This document shows positions 1 through 7,562 of a DNA stretch of 35,224 nucleotides, in pieces; position 1 is the first letter of the stretch; each line of letters opens with the position of its first letter. The notes beneath the pieces are model-generated. The model was not told the origin of the DNA. It made no database searches and saw nothing but the letters and a program-made list of their open reading frames with translations. A program made the position numbers and the translations under genes. This DNA is from an uncultured Clostridia bacterium (GTDB taxonomy: Bacteria > Bacillota > Clostridia > Oscillospirales > Ruminococcaceae): assembly GCA_946617595.1 (NCBI GenBank), contig CAMOKN010000256.1:1-35224 (forward strand), given 5' to 3'.

Positions 1-295
1 CGCGGGTAAGCTCCTCTACTCCGGCGTACCTCTTCAAACGGCTGACAAACTTCTCCACATCTTCCTCGTCCTTGCGGGGCTGCCACTGCTTGGCTTCAAG
101 ATCAGCGACTATCGCGTTAAGCTCTTTCTGGTCTTGTGGATATCTCTGCAACAGGTCGATGCACACATCTTCCGGAACTTTTCCAAGAACCTTGTCCTCG
201 TAGATCTTCGGAATGAGGGCAGAAAGCTCGTCAAGTCTGCGCTTACCGTCTGTAAGCCGCTTTTTATCCTCGGAAGTCTGTTTCGCGTGTTCGGA
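1..295 (-). pseudogene. C-terminal fragment of a large serine recombinase
   Basis: The minus strand is open from an in-frame TAG at 296-298 to the window start. It reads like the linker and coiled-coil region of large serine recombinases of the Tn4451/TnpX type: a helical stretch with KRRLDELSALIPKIYEDKVL, then KVPEDVCIDLLQRYPQDQKE and a charged segment ending VSRLKRYAGVEELTR. In the family this part follows the zinc ribbon and helps the enzyme excise and insert mobile islands. The catalytic N-terminus is absent: upstream of position 298 the sequence turns into a relaxase on the other strand. It is therefore a remnant with no start codon. The C-terminus may continue beyond the window. Assignment rests on motif resemblance. 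Confidence 0.6.
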
Positions 296-297
296 CT

Positions 298-546
298 ACG
301 CATATAGACCGTGGTCACGTTCACAATCACATCATTTTCAACTCCGTGAGTATGACAGATCACAAGAAATATATCAGCAGTCCGGGCAGCTATTACAACA
401 TCCGGCGGATAAGCGATTCGCTTTGCAAAGAATACGGGCTGTCGGTCATTAAAGAGCCGAAAGAACCGGGCAAGTCTTATTACGAAACGCTTGTCTCCAA
501 AGAACAGAAAAGTTGGAAAGAATTACTCCGTCAGAATATCGACCGC
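298..546 (+). pseudogene. Internal fragment of a mobilization relaxase (MobA/VirD2 type)
   Basis: The plus-strand frame reads THIDRGHVHNHIIFNSV, the three-histidine metal motif of HUH relaxases, followed by YYNIRRISDSLCKEYGLSVI and KSYYETLVSKEQKSWKELL, the usual continuation in relaxases of Firmicute integrative elements. Relaxases nick the transfer origin and lead the strand into the recipient. Here the N-terminus with the catalytic tyrosine is missing (the junction with the recombinase scrap lies near 298), and similarity stops after NIDR near 546, where another frame takes over. It cannot make a working relaxase. Together with the recombinase piece it marks the remains of an integrative or mobilizable element. 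Confidence 0.75.
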
Positions 547-707
547 TGTATGCACTTACACCTGAGCATCGTAAGAATCTTAGAGGTTACTTTGGAGGAG
601 GTGCCGATACCAGATTTTGGCGAGCATATCAGAAAGCCATAGCTGATTCAAGACCAGATTTCAATCCGGAAGGATTGAACGAATATTGGCAAAATGAGTC
701 AAAATAA
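540..707 (+). pseudogene. Unidentified C-terminal protein fragment
   Basis: This is an open frame one base out of register with the relaxase fragment. It reads RPLYALTPEHRKNLRGYFGG and then ADTRFWRAYQKAIADSRPDF before ending with QNESK and TAA. The composition (paired aromatics, charged helices, proper stop) looks like the end of a real protein, and no ribosome binding site or start of its own is visible at the junction. I do not recognise the family. It was most likely fused to the relaxase remnant by a deletion. Confidence 0.4.
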
Positions 708-728
708 TATAATGATGATACAAGAACT

Positions 729-1042
729 ATGTTAAAAGAACTCGAATCAAGAATTAAAATGGTCATTTCATCCAAGCTTGAAGACTACTATGGTGAAAGT
801 TGGCTAATAAAAGGTTTGCCCAAAAGCATCTATACTAAAGCAAAAAATGAAGCAGATGAAGCAATCTATGAGAGTGTAGCCAATAATGGTGACGAAGTTG
901 ATATCCCTATATGGGATTATGTTCCCTTATCAGATTGCAAACAGATTATTATAAACGGTAAGAATTGGTCAATGCTTTTTGAAGATATTTTTGTCCGTCC
1001 GTAAGAGGAAAAGATTTCGGGTGGTAAGGAAGCTAAGACTGA
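729..1042 (+). pseudogene. Swt1/HEPN-like domain fragment with an in-frame stop
   Basis: The frame starts at ATG 729 and reads LESRIKMVISSKLEDYYGES and then WLIKGLPKSIYTKAKNEADE, ending at TAA 1002-1004. The same frame continues past the stop as EEKISGGKEAKTEW, so the gene probably suffered a nonsense change and then lost its 3' part at the junction with the IS fragment near 1045. The pattern (basic N-terminal helix, GxxWxxKGLPK, later GGKxxKTEW) resembles the Swt1-type HEPN domain found in abortive-infection and RNA-processing proteins. Family assignment is tentative; the broken state is seen directly. The ATG has no good Shine-Dalgarno, so it may not be the original start. Confidence 0.4.
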
Positions 1043-1608
1043 ATGGGTAATTGGATGTCCTGAGGATATTTGATGTTCTGAGGTGCGCAAGTTGCATCTA
1101 TTATCAATGTTCCGCTATTTTTGGAAGTATTGTATCCTTCAACAATAACTGCATTTTCATCTGTGCCGGAGCCGCTATCATTATTGTCATCATCCGAATC
1201 ATCAGGCATATTGTATTCAATTATCATCTCGTTGATCTCAATCATGATGTCAGCACTCAGCCGCTTGCGAAACTCGACAAGCAGTGAAGGCACAAACGGA
1301 ATCGCATCAACATATCCCGGTAATCCAATGAAATACTGATAGTATGGATTCTCTCTGATCTGCTCTACAAGTTCTTCGTCAGCATATCTGAATTGCTGCT
1401 GTATCAGCAGAGAACCGAGTGCCATTCTCAGCGGCTTCGCAACATTCCCGGTATTGCTCGGGAACAGTCCCGCATACTTGTCCTCTATTTTGTCCCACGG
1501 GATCGTTGCAGCTTTTTTCACCCAACGATTTTCCGGATTCATCTGTAAACCAAGCGGCTGATTAAAGTCTGTGAATGCTATCTGATGATTTTTGTTCTTC
1601 TTATACAT
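1033..1608 (-). pseudogene. N-terminal part of an IS5/IS1182-group transposase
   Basis: The 191-codon frame begins MYKKNKNHQIAFTDFNQPLG and contains the DUF772-type N-terminal domain (PSNTGNVAKPLRMALGSLLI, then ENPYYQYFIGLPGY and VPSLLVEFRKRLS). Near residues 170-185 comes LIIDATCAPQNIKYPQDI, which carries the first catalytic aspartate of the DDE triad. Full-length members have roughly 450-500 residues, so the rest of the catalytic domain is missing. Similarity ends just after PQD (near 1055) and the last few residues are junction sequence. The start is supported by AGGAG seven bases upstream. This is a dead insertion-sequence end, though its promoter and leader are intact. Confidence 0.8.
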
Positions 1609-1620
1609 AGCGCTCTCCTA

Positions 1621-1680
1621 AAAAGTGCAAGCTTTTTGTTTGTTTTTTGCTGTTTTTCCTGCACTTTTATTATACCACAT
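1621..1680 (-). promoter_or_regulatory. Promoter and leader hairpin of the transposase fragment
   Basis: On the minus strand an extended -10 (TGGTATAAT, complement of 1669-1677) lies about 60 bases before the transposase ATG; the -35 region is weak. The leader begins with AAAAGTGCA and ends with TGCACTTTT (1622-1630 pairing with 1660-1668), directly before the AGGAG. The stem would form in the leader and could crowd the ribosome site, a common way for insertion sequences to keep transposase translation low. The hairpin and the -10 are seen; the role is inferred. Confidence 0.5.
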
Positions 1681-1740
1681 TTCTCGCTGTTTGGCTATAT
1701 GATCGGGTTATTTTGTTCGTGAGGTGAGATTAATTAAAGC

Positions 1741-1787
1741 AACGGTATCATTCTGTTTTGGAAGCTCTCGACAGAATAGATACCGTT
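1741..1787. repeat. 16-bp inverted repeat (stem-loop)
   Basis: AACGGTATCATTCTGT at 1741-1756 is answered by its reverse complement at 1771-1787, perfect except for one bulged A at 1778, with a 14-base loop. No coding frame uses it. On the minus strand it would follow the structured-RNA candidate and be followed by a weakly U-rich GCTTTAATTAAT, so it could serve as a terminator. On the plus strand it would be a 5' hairpin of the same transcript. Confidence 0.6.
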
Positions 1788-1823
1788 CGGTTACTGATCG
1801 ACACAGATTATTTTGGTTCTTAT

Positions 1824-2043
1824 CCGGTAGGTGTGGGTATGAAAATGGGTATTTGTACGAGTATGACCGCATTTATTCCACGGTCATCTTGACACGAGCC
1901 TCGATTCAAGTGTGAGACAACACCGGCAGGCACCCCTAAAGGGCTACTGCCGGGCTGCCGGCCTATCACATTTGAAACTCATGTCAAGATGCTTTCGTGG
2001 CATAAACGCTGTATTCTGCGTTTTTAAGACCCACACTTACCGG
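1824..2043 (+). ncRNA. Candidate structured RNA (strand uncertain)
   Basis: The 400-base stretch after the IS fragment has no convincing gene but a coherent nested fold. An outer 15-bp stem (1824-1838 with 2029-2043) has one G-U pair if transcribed on the plus strand. Inside are a small hairpin (1865-1869/1881-1885), a 14-bp stem (1885-1898/1978-1991), an 11-bp stem (1905-1915/1966-1976, one G-U on plus), a GC-rich hairpin (CCGGCAG 1923-1929 with CTGCCGG 1947-1953 or 1955-1961) and a hairpin AAACGC/GCGTTT (2004-2009/2018-2023). A T6 run at 2054-2059 could end a plus-strand transcript. Two of the three single-mismatch stems favour plus, one favours minus. I cannot match it to a named RNA class with certainty; a raiA-type RNA is one possibility to test. 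Confidence 0.55.
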
Positions 2044-2113
2044 AGATGCCTCATTTTTTCTATTTCCACTGGGTTCATATCTTCTGTTCTCTTATATCAT
2101 TCACAATATTACC

Positions 2114-3892
2114 TTACTTTCCGAAATACTTTATCGCAAGCATAGTCAGATCATCGAACTGAGGTGCGTTGCCTACAAACCAGTCCACACTTGTTCTGAC
2201 AGATTTCAGAAGCTCTTCAAGCGAAACATCGCCGGCAGCATTCAGAGCATCTATCATTCTTTCTTCGCCGTACAGTACAAACTCTGTGTTTGTAGCCTCC
2301 GGAATGCCGTCGGTGTAGACGAACAAAGTATCACCGTTCTCAAACTGTATTTCATAATCTGTGTACGAAACCCCGGGTATCATCCCGACAAACAATCCGT
2401 GTTTATTATCGTCAAGCAGCTCAAATTTTCCGCCTGCCCGCTTTATTGCCGGATACTCGTGACCCGCGTTGCAGCAGGTCATTTTTCCTGTGTTGATATT
2501 GAGTATCCCGAGCCATACTGTCACGAACATATCATTCGTGTCATCACGGCAGATACGGTTGTTGACAGCTTTGATGATCTTTGCCGGAGAACCTCCAAAA
2601 ATCGAATAGTTATTTATAAGGTTCTTAGCGTACATCATAAACAGCGCTGCCGGCACGCCCTTGCCCGAAACATCGGCTATTACAAGCCCAAGCGTCTCCT
2701 TGTCGATCATAAAGAAGTCATAGAAATCTCCACCGACTTCTTTGGCAGGGGTCATAGATGCATATATCTCAAATTCTTTATACTCCGGGAATTCTCTCGG
2801 CAGCTGACTCATCTGGATCTTTGCGGCAGTCTCCAGTTCGGTTGCGGTACGCTCTCTTTCTGCGGCAAGCTTTGAGTTCTCTTCGTTGTACCGCTCCATT
2901 TCTTCAGCCATATATTCTATATCCCGCGCCAAAATACTGAACTCGTTGCCGGTCATAATCCCGGACATTTCGTTTACTATGTGTCCGGTATCCTTTGTGC
3001 TGGTATATTCACGGACATTCTTCTGTATCAGAGATAGAGGACGGGTAACTTTTCTGCGCAGAAACAATATCAGGTTTATATCAGTTAAAATAATAAGCAC
3101 GGCGCTTACCACCAGCATCGGAAGCATAAGACCGTTCAGAGTACGAAAAAGAGCGCTGTTATTATGGAATGCGCAAAGAATATAATCTCTTTTTCCGGTC
3201 GATGTCAGGAGCTTATATCCCGCATAGTACGAATTCAATTGACTGCTGTTATCTTCATCTTCGGGAGAGTAAAAGTACAATATCTCAAATCTTGTTTCAC
3301 TGATTTTTTTATGGCATATTTTCTCAACCTCTCTCGAATGGGTCATATCTATTTCGGGTTCAGAACCAAAAAACTTCATCACTTCATCTTCAGAAACATC
3401 ACCGGTCGTTCTACTTCCCTCCATAACTACGTTCGAATTGCCGTTATCGTCTACTGCAAGGACATATACATCTTCGTAATCATAGACATTCATACGGCTG
3501 TTCAGCACACTGAGCAAGACAGTATAACACATAACGGAGTTGAATTCCTTTTCAGTGTCGGTGAGCGCATTAAAAACCTCATCATTATCTTTGAACGCCA
3601 ATTCTTTGATATTCTGATATTTCGTATTCTGAACTTCCATAATTTCAGAATATATCTCGTCTATATTTATATTGCCGACACGATCCAACAAATAATCGAA
3701 TGCGGCACCTTTGAATTTTATTGTATCAAAATTGTGATAGATCACCCCAACGTCTCTGTCCACTGTCTCATTTTTTGCGGCAAAGTATGTCGATGCTGTG
3801 TTTGCGAATACCACAAACATAAATATCACAAGTACAAGCACAAGCATCACCGAGATGACTACGGCAACCTGTACCAACAGTTTTTTCTTCAT
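2114..3892 (-). CDS. Membrane SpoIIE-family PP2C phosphatase, copy 1
   Basis: This 592-residue protein has an N-terminal membrane helix (about residues 7-29), an extracytoplasmic sensor region of roughly 220 residues, a second helix (about 258-282), a HAMP-like linker (RKVTRPLSLIQ), a short coiled coil and a C-terminal PP2C domain. The PP2C motifs are complete: EVGGDFYDFF, DVSGKGVPAALFMM, CNAGHE, YTDGIPEATN and QFDDLTML with the metal-binding aspartates. In the family such proteins remove phosphate from a serine of STAS antagonists and so trip a partner switch. Two STAS genes lie at the head of the same strand run. It is a paralogue of the phosphatase at 5466-7217: the catalytic halves are very alike, the sensor halves differ. 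It is not sporulation SpoIIE, which has about ten N-terminal helices. Confidence 0.9.
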   Translation of the reverse strand: MKKKLLVQVAVVISVMLVLVLVIFMFVVFANTASTYFAAKNETVDRDVGVIYHNFDTIKFKGAAFDYLLDRVGNINIDEIYSEIMEVQNTKYQNIKELAFKDNDEVFNALTDTEKEFNSVMCYTVLLSVLNSRMNVYDYEDVYVLAVDDNGNSNVVMEGSRTTGDVSEDEVMKFFGSEPEIDMTHSREVEKICHKKISETRFEILYFYSPEDEDNSSQLNSYYAGYKLLTSTGKRDYILCAFHNNSALFRTLNGLMLPMLVVSAVLIILTDINLILFLRRKVTRPLSLIQKNVREYTSTKDTGHIVNEMSGIMTGNEFSILARDIEYMAEEMERYNEENSKLAAERERTATELETAAKIQMSQLPREFPEYKEFEIYASMTPAKEVGGDFYDFFMIDKETLGLVIADVSGKGVPAALFMMYAKNLINNYSIFGGSPAKIIKAVNNRICRDDTNDMFVTVWLGILNINTGKMTCCNAGHEYPAIKRAGGKFELLDDNKHGLFVGMIPGVSYTDYEIQFENGDTLFVYTDGIPEATNTEFVLYGEERMIDALNAAGDVSLEELLKSVRTSVDWFVGNAPQFDDLTMLAIKYFGK

Positions 3893-3923
3893 ATTCAGAG
3901 TTCCTGTTCAAGTTCATAAACTG

Positions 3924-3964
3924 CAATATCGCACAAAGAGTTTCCGGCTCTCTGTGCGATATTG
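3924..3964 (-). terminator. Strong hairpin between pyrophosphorylase and phosphatase
   Basis: CAATATCGCACA (3924-3935) pairs perfectly with TGTGCGATATTG (3953-3964), extended after one mismatch by AGAG/CTCT, leaving a 7-base loop. It lies between the stop of the pyrophosphorylase gene and the start of the phosphatase gene. No long U-run follows on the minus strand, so it may be a processing or partial-termination site rather than a full terminator. Confidence 0.5.
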
Positions 3965-3970
3965 ATAATA

Positions 3971-5194
3971 TCACAATTCCACACCGTTCTTTTTCAACAG
4001 TTCCCTTGCACTTTCAACGGAATCTATACCTGTAGGATTCTTGATAGGCGCAAATTCCTTCTCTCTTACTACCTCATATGGCAGGCAAGTAGATAGCTGG
4101 TGGATCATATCGAGAACAAGCTGCTCGAATTTGTAGCCATTGGGTTCTGTTGGTTTGACAAGAGCGCCGTTTTCATCAATGTACGGTATTTTCTTCTTTA
4201 CAACATGAAGCGGCATCTTATCATCTGCCACCGCCGAAAGCTCCCTCACACGGAACAGATAATTGAGTATGACACCATAGTTGTACGCAGGGTCACCGTT
4301 CGCATCCTTCGCGTTCATCATCTCTTCGGAAAGCTCGTAGTATTCTACAATAGACGGTCTGCCGTCCTCAAGACACATTACTCCGACCTTCTCATCGGGT
4401 GCCGCCTTGCGAACCACCTTCGCTCCGACAGATACGTCCGCAAGTATCGTCGCTCCTACGAAACACGGGTCACATATACGCTGAAGAACGTTATCCACGG
4501 CGAATATGTCTATCCACTCTATGCCTTCATTGGTGAGTATCTTATCAAGTCCCGCGCGGCACATTGATGAATACCAGCCCGCATTACCATTCGGGGAGGT
4601 GGAAATGCGGTCTTTTGACTCCATATACAGCTTGCCGCTGTAATCGCAGGCAGGAGCCATATCCTGCTTAAAGAATACTATCCTGTCCTCTTTATATCCG
4701 AAGAAGTTCTTTTCTTTAAGGAATTTTACGGTTGCATCATGGTTTTTCTCGCTGGTCATAATGAATAACCTGATCCATGTGTCCGTCTCTTTTACTACGT
4801 CAAGCAGATTGCTGATAATTCGTTCAAAAATGTACACAGGCTTTGTAAGCCCAATGTCGAACATACCTTTCGGATTATCGGATCCGAGACGTGTTCCCAT
4901 ACCTCCGGCAAGCAGAAGTGCTGCCGTTTTGCCTTCTTTTATCGCCTTTACTCCTGCATCGTGAAGTTCCTGCTCACGCGCTTCAATCTCGCTTCTCTGC
5001 ATTGCCGCAAGGGGGGAGAACACACCGCGATTATCGCTTGCGCCACTGCCTATCCTGCTGAGGACTGCAAAATCTGTCTCCTCGACCTGGTGTATCAGCG
5101 CTGCTTTCTGCGTGTCAGAAAGCTCGTCATAATACTTGAAAACGTGCTCCTGCCCAATAGCGGACATTTTTGCCCTTGCTTCTTCGTAAGTCAT
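3971..5194 (-). CDS. UDP-N-acetylhexosamine/UDP-sugar pyrophosphorylase (UDPGP family)
   Basis: This 407-residue enzyme joins UTP to a sugar 1-phosphate, giving a UDP-sugar and pyrophosphate. LLLAGGMGTRLGSDNPKGMF near residue 95 is the nucleotide-binding signature of the UDPGP (AGX1/Qri1-like) family, distinct from bacterial GalU or GlmU. VDNVLQRICDPCFVGA and VVRKAAPDEKVGVM fit the uridine- and sugar-binding parts, and NGYKFEQLVLDM is the usual late motif. Its ATG overlaps the stop of the debranching-enzyme remnant upstream (TTATGA), so translation may be coupled. The sugar is not known; N-acetylglucosamine, N-acetylgalactosamine or glucose are likely. Its place in the run suggests it feeds the glycosyltransferases. 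Confidence 0.88.
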   Translation of the reverse strand: MTYEEARAKMSAIGQEHVFKYYDELSDTQKAALIHQVEETDFAVLSRIGSGASDNRGVFSPLAAMQRSEIEAREQELHDAGVKAIKEGKTAALLLAGGMGTRLGSDNPKGMFDIGLTKPVYIFERIISNLLDVVKETDTWIRLFIMTSEKNHDATVKFLKEKNFFGYKEDRIVFFKQDMAPACDYSGKLYMESKDRISTSPNGNAGWYSSMCRAGLDKILTNEGIEWIDIFAVDNVLQRICDPCFVGATILADVSVGAKVVRKAAPDEKVGVMCLEDGRPSIVEYYELSEEMMNAKDANGDPAYNYGVILNYLFRVRELSAVADDKMPLHVVKKKIPYIDENGALVKPTEPNGYKFEQLVLDMIHQLSTCLPYEVVREKEFAPIKNPTGIDSVESARELLKKNGVEL

Positions 5195-5425
5195 AATAAT
5201 ACCCCCACTTTGTTTTCTTTTCCGGTTTTCTGTTCACCGACAAGTATTGCGGTAGAACGAGCACCGATTGTTATCCCGGTCTGTTCTTCCAGCCTCTTCT
5301 CGCTTTCCGGCTCTGCCGAAAAGCCGTAAGCCTCAAACGCGAGTTTCCATTCAAATCCATCGGGAATTAGCGGCAGCTTCATACCTTTTGTTATTCCCAT
5401 ATTCTTCATCTGACGGTGTCTGCTC
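5191..5425 (-). pseudogene. Duplicated, internally deleted tail of the debranching enzyme
   Basis: About 180 bases here nearly repeat the 3' end of the debranching-enzyme gene at 7563-7745: both encode IPDGFEWKLAFEAYGFSAEP and GITIGARSTAILVG. Directly upstream, 25 bases at 5398-5422 match 8136-8160 inside the same gene with one difference (encoding RQMKNM). The copy therefore has an internal deletion of about 390 bp. An open frame of up to 72 codons spans the scar and its stop overlaps the pyrophosphorylase ATG. It lacks the whole catalytic barrel. It is the footprint of a tandem duplication and may survive as a translational lead-in for the next gene. Confidence 0.85.
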
Positions 5426-5465
5426 CCTTTATTATATCAAGTTCTTCTATTCTCTTATCATTCCC

Positions 5466-7217
5466 TTATTTTCCGAAATACTTTATCGCAAGCATTGTCA
5501 GATCGTCAAACTGCGGAGCCGCTCCGACAAATTCGTTTACCCTGCTCTTTACTGTTTGCAGCAGTTCGCTCAGGATCCCGTCGGGAGCAGAGTTCAGCGC
5601 CTCTACCATTCTTTCGGCTCCGAACAATTTCAGTTCCGAATTTGTCGCCTCGGGTACGCCGTCCGTGTAAACAAAGACTATATCGTCTTTTTCAAGCTGA
5701 ATCTCATATTCCTTATATTTTATACGGGGCATTACACCGACAAACAATCCATGCTTATCTTTCAGTATCTCAAATTTTCCGTCTGCTCTCTTAATCACGG
5801 GATCTTCATGACCCGCATTGCAGCAGGTGAGTTTCCCTGTACTTAATTCGAGTATTCCGAGCCATACCGTAACGAACATATTATCCATATTGTTCTCGCA
5901 AATACGATTATTTACTGCTTCGAGTATCTCCGCCGGAGTTCCATTATATAGTGAATAATTATTGATCAGCATTCTTGATGACATCATAAACAGCGCTGCC
6001 GGAACACCCTTTCCGGAAACATCGGCAATAACGAGAGTAATATGATCATCGTCTATAAAAAAATAATCATAAAAATCTCCGCCGACCTCTTTTGCGGGAT
6101 CCATTGACGCATAGATATCAAACTCCGTTCTGTCGGGGAAAGGCGGGAATACTCTCGGAAGCTGACTTGCCTGTATACTCGCCGCCACGCTGAGTTCCGC
6201 GCTTATACGTTCTTTTTCGGCAGTGACCGTTCTTACCTCCTTTACGTACCTGTCAATTTCCTCAACCATATCGGAAATATCCGATGCCAACAGAATGATC
6301 TCATTTGGAGCAGATGTGATCCTGCCTATTTCTTTCTTCAGAATACCGCTGTCCTTGCTTTCTTTATAGCTGCTGACACTGTTCTGCATATCTGACAGAG
6401 GTTTTATCGCCACAAAATACAGCATAACAAGCAGAATGATGTTGCCAATAAACAGAAAAACGAAATTTAAAAAAACAATAATTCCTGCTTTAGAATTGAT
6501 CTCATCCTTCACCGTACTCCACAGCTGTGTTTCGCATATCAGTCCTCTGATCTCTCCGTCTGCAATGACCGGAGTGTATACAAAAATATATTCAAGTCCG
6601 TCAGTAGTTGATGTTGCGTGCTCTAATTCCAAAACATCCTCTCCCGTACTGTATATTTTTGATGCGACAGGGTGAAGATCTGCGTGATATACCCATTTCT
6701 TTCCAAGTCCATATTTTGTTGATGGACTGTTTTCATCACGTCCTTCAAAGAATAAAAACGCTTCCTCACTCTCGCGATATAAAGTACAGGATATGCCGAC
6801 CGGATGATATTCATTTTTTAATCTGTCAAAAAAAGCGGCGTTCAGTATGTAGCACATCTCAGCAAATTTTTTTTGTTCGTTTTCAGGTAAAAGCTGAACT
6901 TCTTCCGAGCCCATACTCTTTACAGCAAGGCTGTAGTATTCCTTGTGGTCAGAGATCCATTGTTCATTTTTTAAAGCATCCATAGGAACGTCCATTTCAT
7001 CATAGTGGTTCTCCCAATATATAAACAGCCATGAAAAAGCTTTATAACTCATAAGCTCGTTTCCGGCGTAATCGGTCATTTTCTTTGTCTGCTCATAGAT
7101 CTCTTTCATCTGAAAATCCGTGTTATTCTTAATGATCTGGACGGCATTCAATACAGATGACAAGACAAACATAATAAATGTCAGCATTCCAACTATGGTC
7201 AAAAGACTTTTCTTCAT
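5466..7217 (-). CDS. Membrane SpoIIE-family PP2C phosphatase, copy 2
   Basis: This 583-residue paralogue of the phosphatase at 2114-3892 has the same plan: N-terminal helix (about 5-25), extracytoplasmic sensor of roughly 215 residues, second helix (about 242-265, IVFLNFVFLFIGNIILLVML), HAMP-like linker, coiled coil and PP2C domain with EVGGDFYDYF, DVSGKGVPAALFMM, CNAGHE, YTDGVPEATN and QFDDLTML. The last residues (LTMLAIKYFGK) are identical in the two. The start is ATG 7217, seven bases after AGGTGA, rather than the GTG just before it. The sensor halves have clearly diverged, which suggests two different signals feeding the same switch. Substrates are inferred to be the STAS proteins at 23958-24718. 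Confidence 0.9.
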   Translation of the reverse strand: MKKSLLTIVGMLTFIMFVLSSVLNAVQIIKNNTDFQMKEIYEQTKKMTDYAGNELMSYKAFSWLFIYWENHYDEMDVPMDALKNEQWISDHKEYYSLAVKSMGSEEVQLLPENEQKKFAEMCYILNAAFFDRLKNEYHPVGISCTLYRESEEAFLFFEGRDENSPSTKYGLGKKWVYHADLHPVASKIYSTGEDVLELEHATSTTDGLEYIFVYTPVIADGEIRGLICETQLWSTVKDEINSKAGIIVFLNFVFLFIGNIILLVMLYFVAIKPLSDMQNSVSSYKESKDSGILKKEIGRITSAPNEIILLASDISDMVEEIDRYVKEVRTVTAEKERISAELSVAASIQASQLPRVFPPFPDRTEFDIYASMDPAKEVGGDFYDYFFIDDDHITLVIADVSGKGVPAALFMMSSRMLINNYSLYNGTPAEILEAVNNRICENNMDNMFVTVWLGILELSTGKLTCCNAGHEDPVIKRADGKFEILKDKHGLFVGVMPRIKYKEYEIQLEKDDIVFVYTDGVPEATNSELKLFGAERMVEALNSAPDGILSELLQTVKSRVNEFVGAAPQFDDLTMLAIKYFGK

Positions 7218-7272
7218 CACAACTTCACCTATATAAAAACGCTGTTTTTAAACCTGATCCGTTTTTTCTTTA

Positions 7273-7429
7273 GGGTACCTCTAAAAACCGCTTTGAAAAG
7301 AGAAAATGAGGTAATAGCGCCGAGAGCAAGGAAAGGCTCCGAAAGCGTGCTGACGCACGGTGAGGGGACTTGACGCAGCTATCGGTGCAAGTAGCTCTTT
7401 TTCTCTCAAATGGGTTTTTAGAGGTTCCC
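7273..7429. mobile_element. MITE-like element with 17-bp terminal repeats
   Basis: GGGTACCTCTAAAAACC (7273-7289) is the inverted repeat of 7413-7429 with one mismatch. The 157-bp segment is flanked on both sides by TTTA (7269-7272 and 7430-7433), a likely target-site duplication. Inner sequences are also partly palindromic (AAAAGAGAAAATGAG against CTCTTTTTCTCTC). It has no reading frame and occupies much of the 345-bp gap between the debranching-enzyme gene and the phosphatase. It would be moved by a transposase encoded elsewhere. Confidence 0.75.
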
Positions 7430-7562
7430 TTTAGACACTCTTCCTGACACCATCATCTTCTTCCGTTCCATAATTCTCATACATAACATCGTCAAGTCAC
7501 CAAAATATGTTTCTGTCCGGTCTCAGACGTTTTGGTTCTTGATTCTTCGCAAGTCACTATTA

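Noticed and set aside
1824-2043. Retron msr-msd, because of the long closing inverted repeat
   Set aside because: No reverse transcriptase gene or fragment is present on either side, and the nested multi-stem layout is unlike a retron.
1912-2145. Plus-strand 77-codon open frame in the gene-free stretch
   Set aside because: It runs across the stems of the structured-RNA candidate and has no ribosome site or protein-like pattern; similar frames are easily annotated by mistake over non-coding RNA.
3164-3919. Plus-strand 251-codon open frame
   Set aside because: It lies wholly opposite the PP2C phosphatase gene, whose motifs are complete; the plus frame shows no family pattern and no ribosome site.
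5191-5409. A genuine 72-residue protein
   Set aside because: Its sequence is the tail of the debranching enzyme 2 kb upstream with an internal deletion, so it is a duplication remnant.
2114-7217. Sporulation phosphatase SpoIIE
   Set aside because: SpoIIE has about ten N-terminal membrane helices; these proteins have two helices around an extracytoplasmic sensor.
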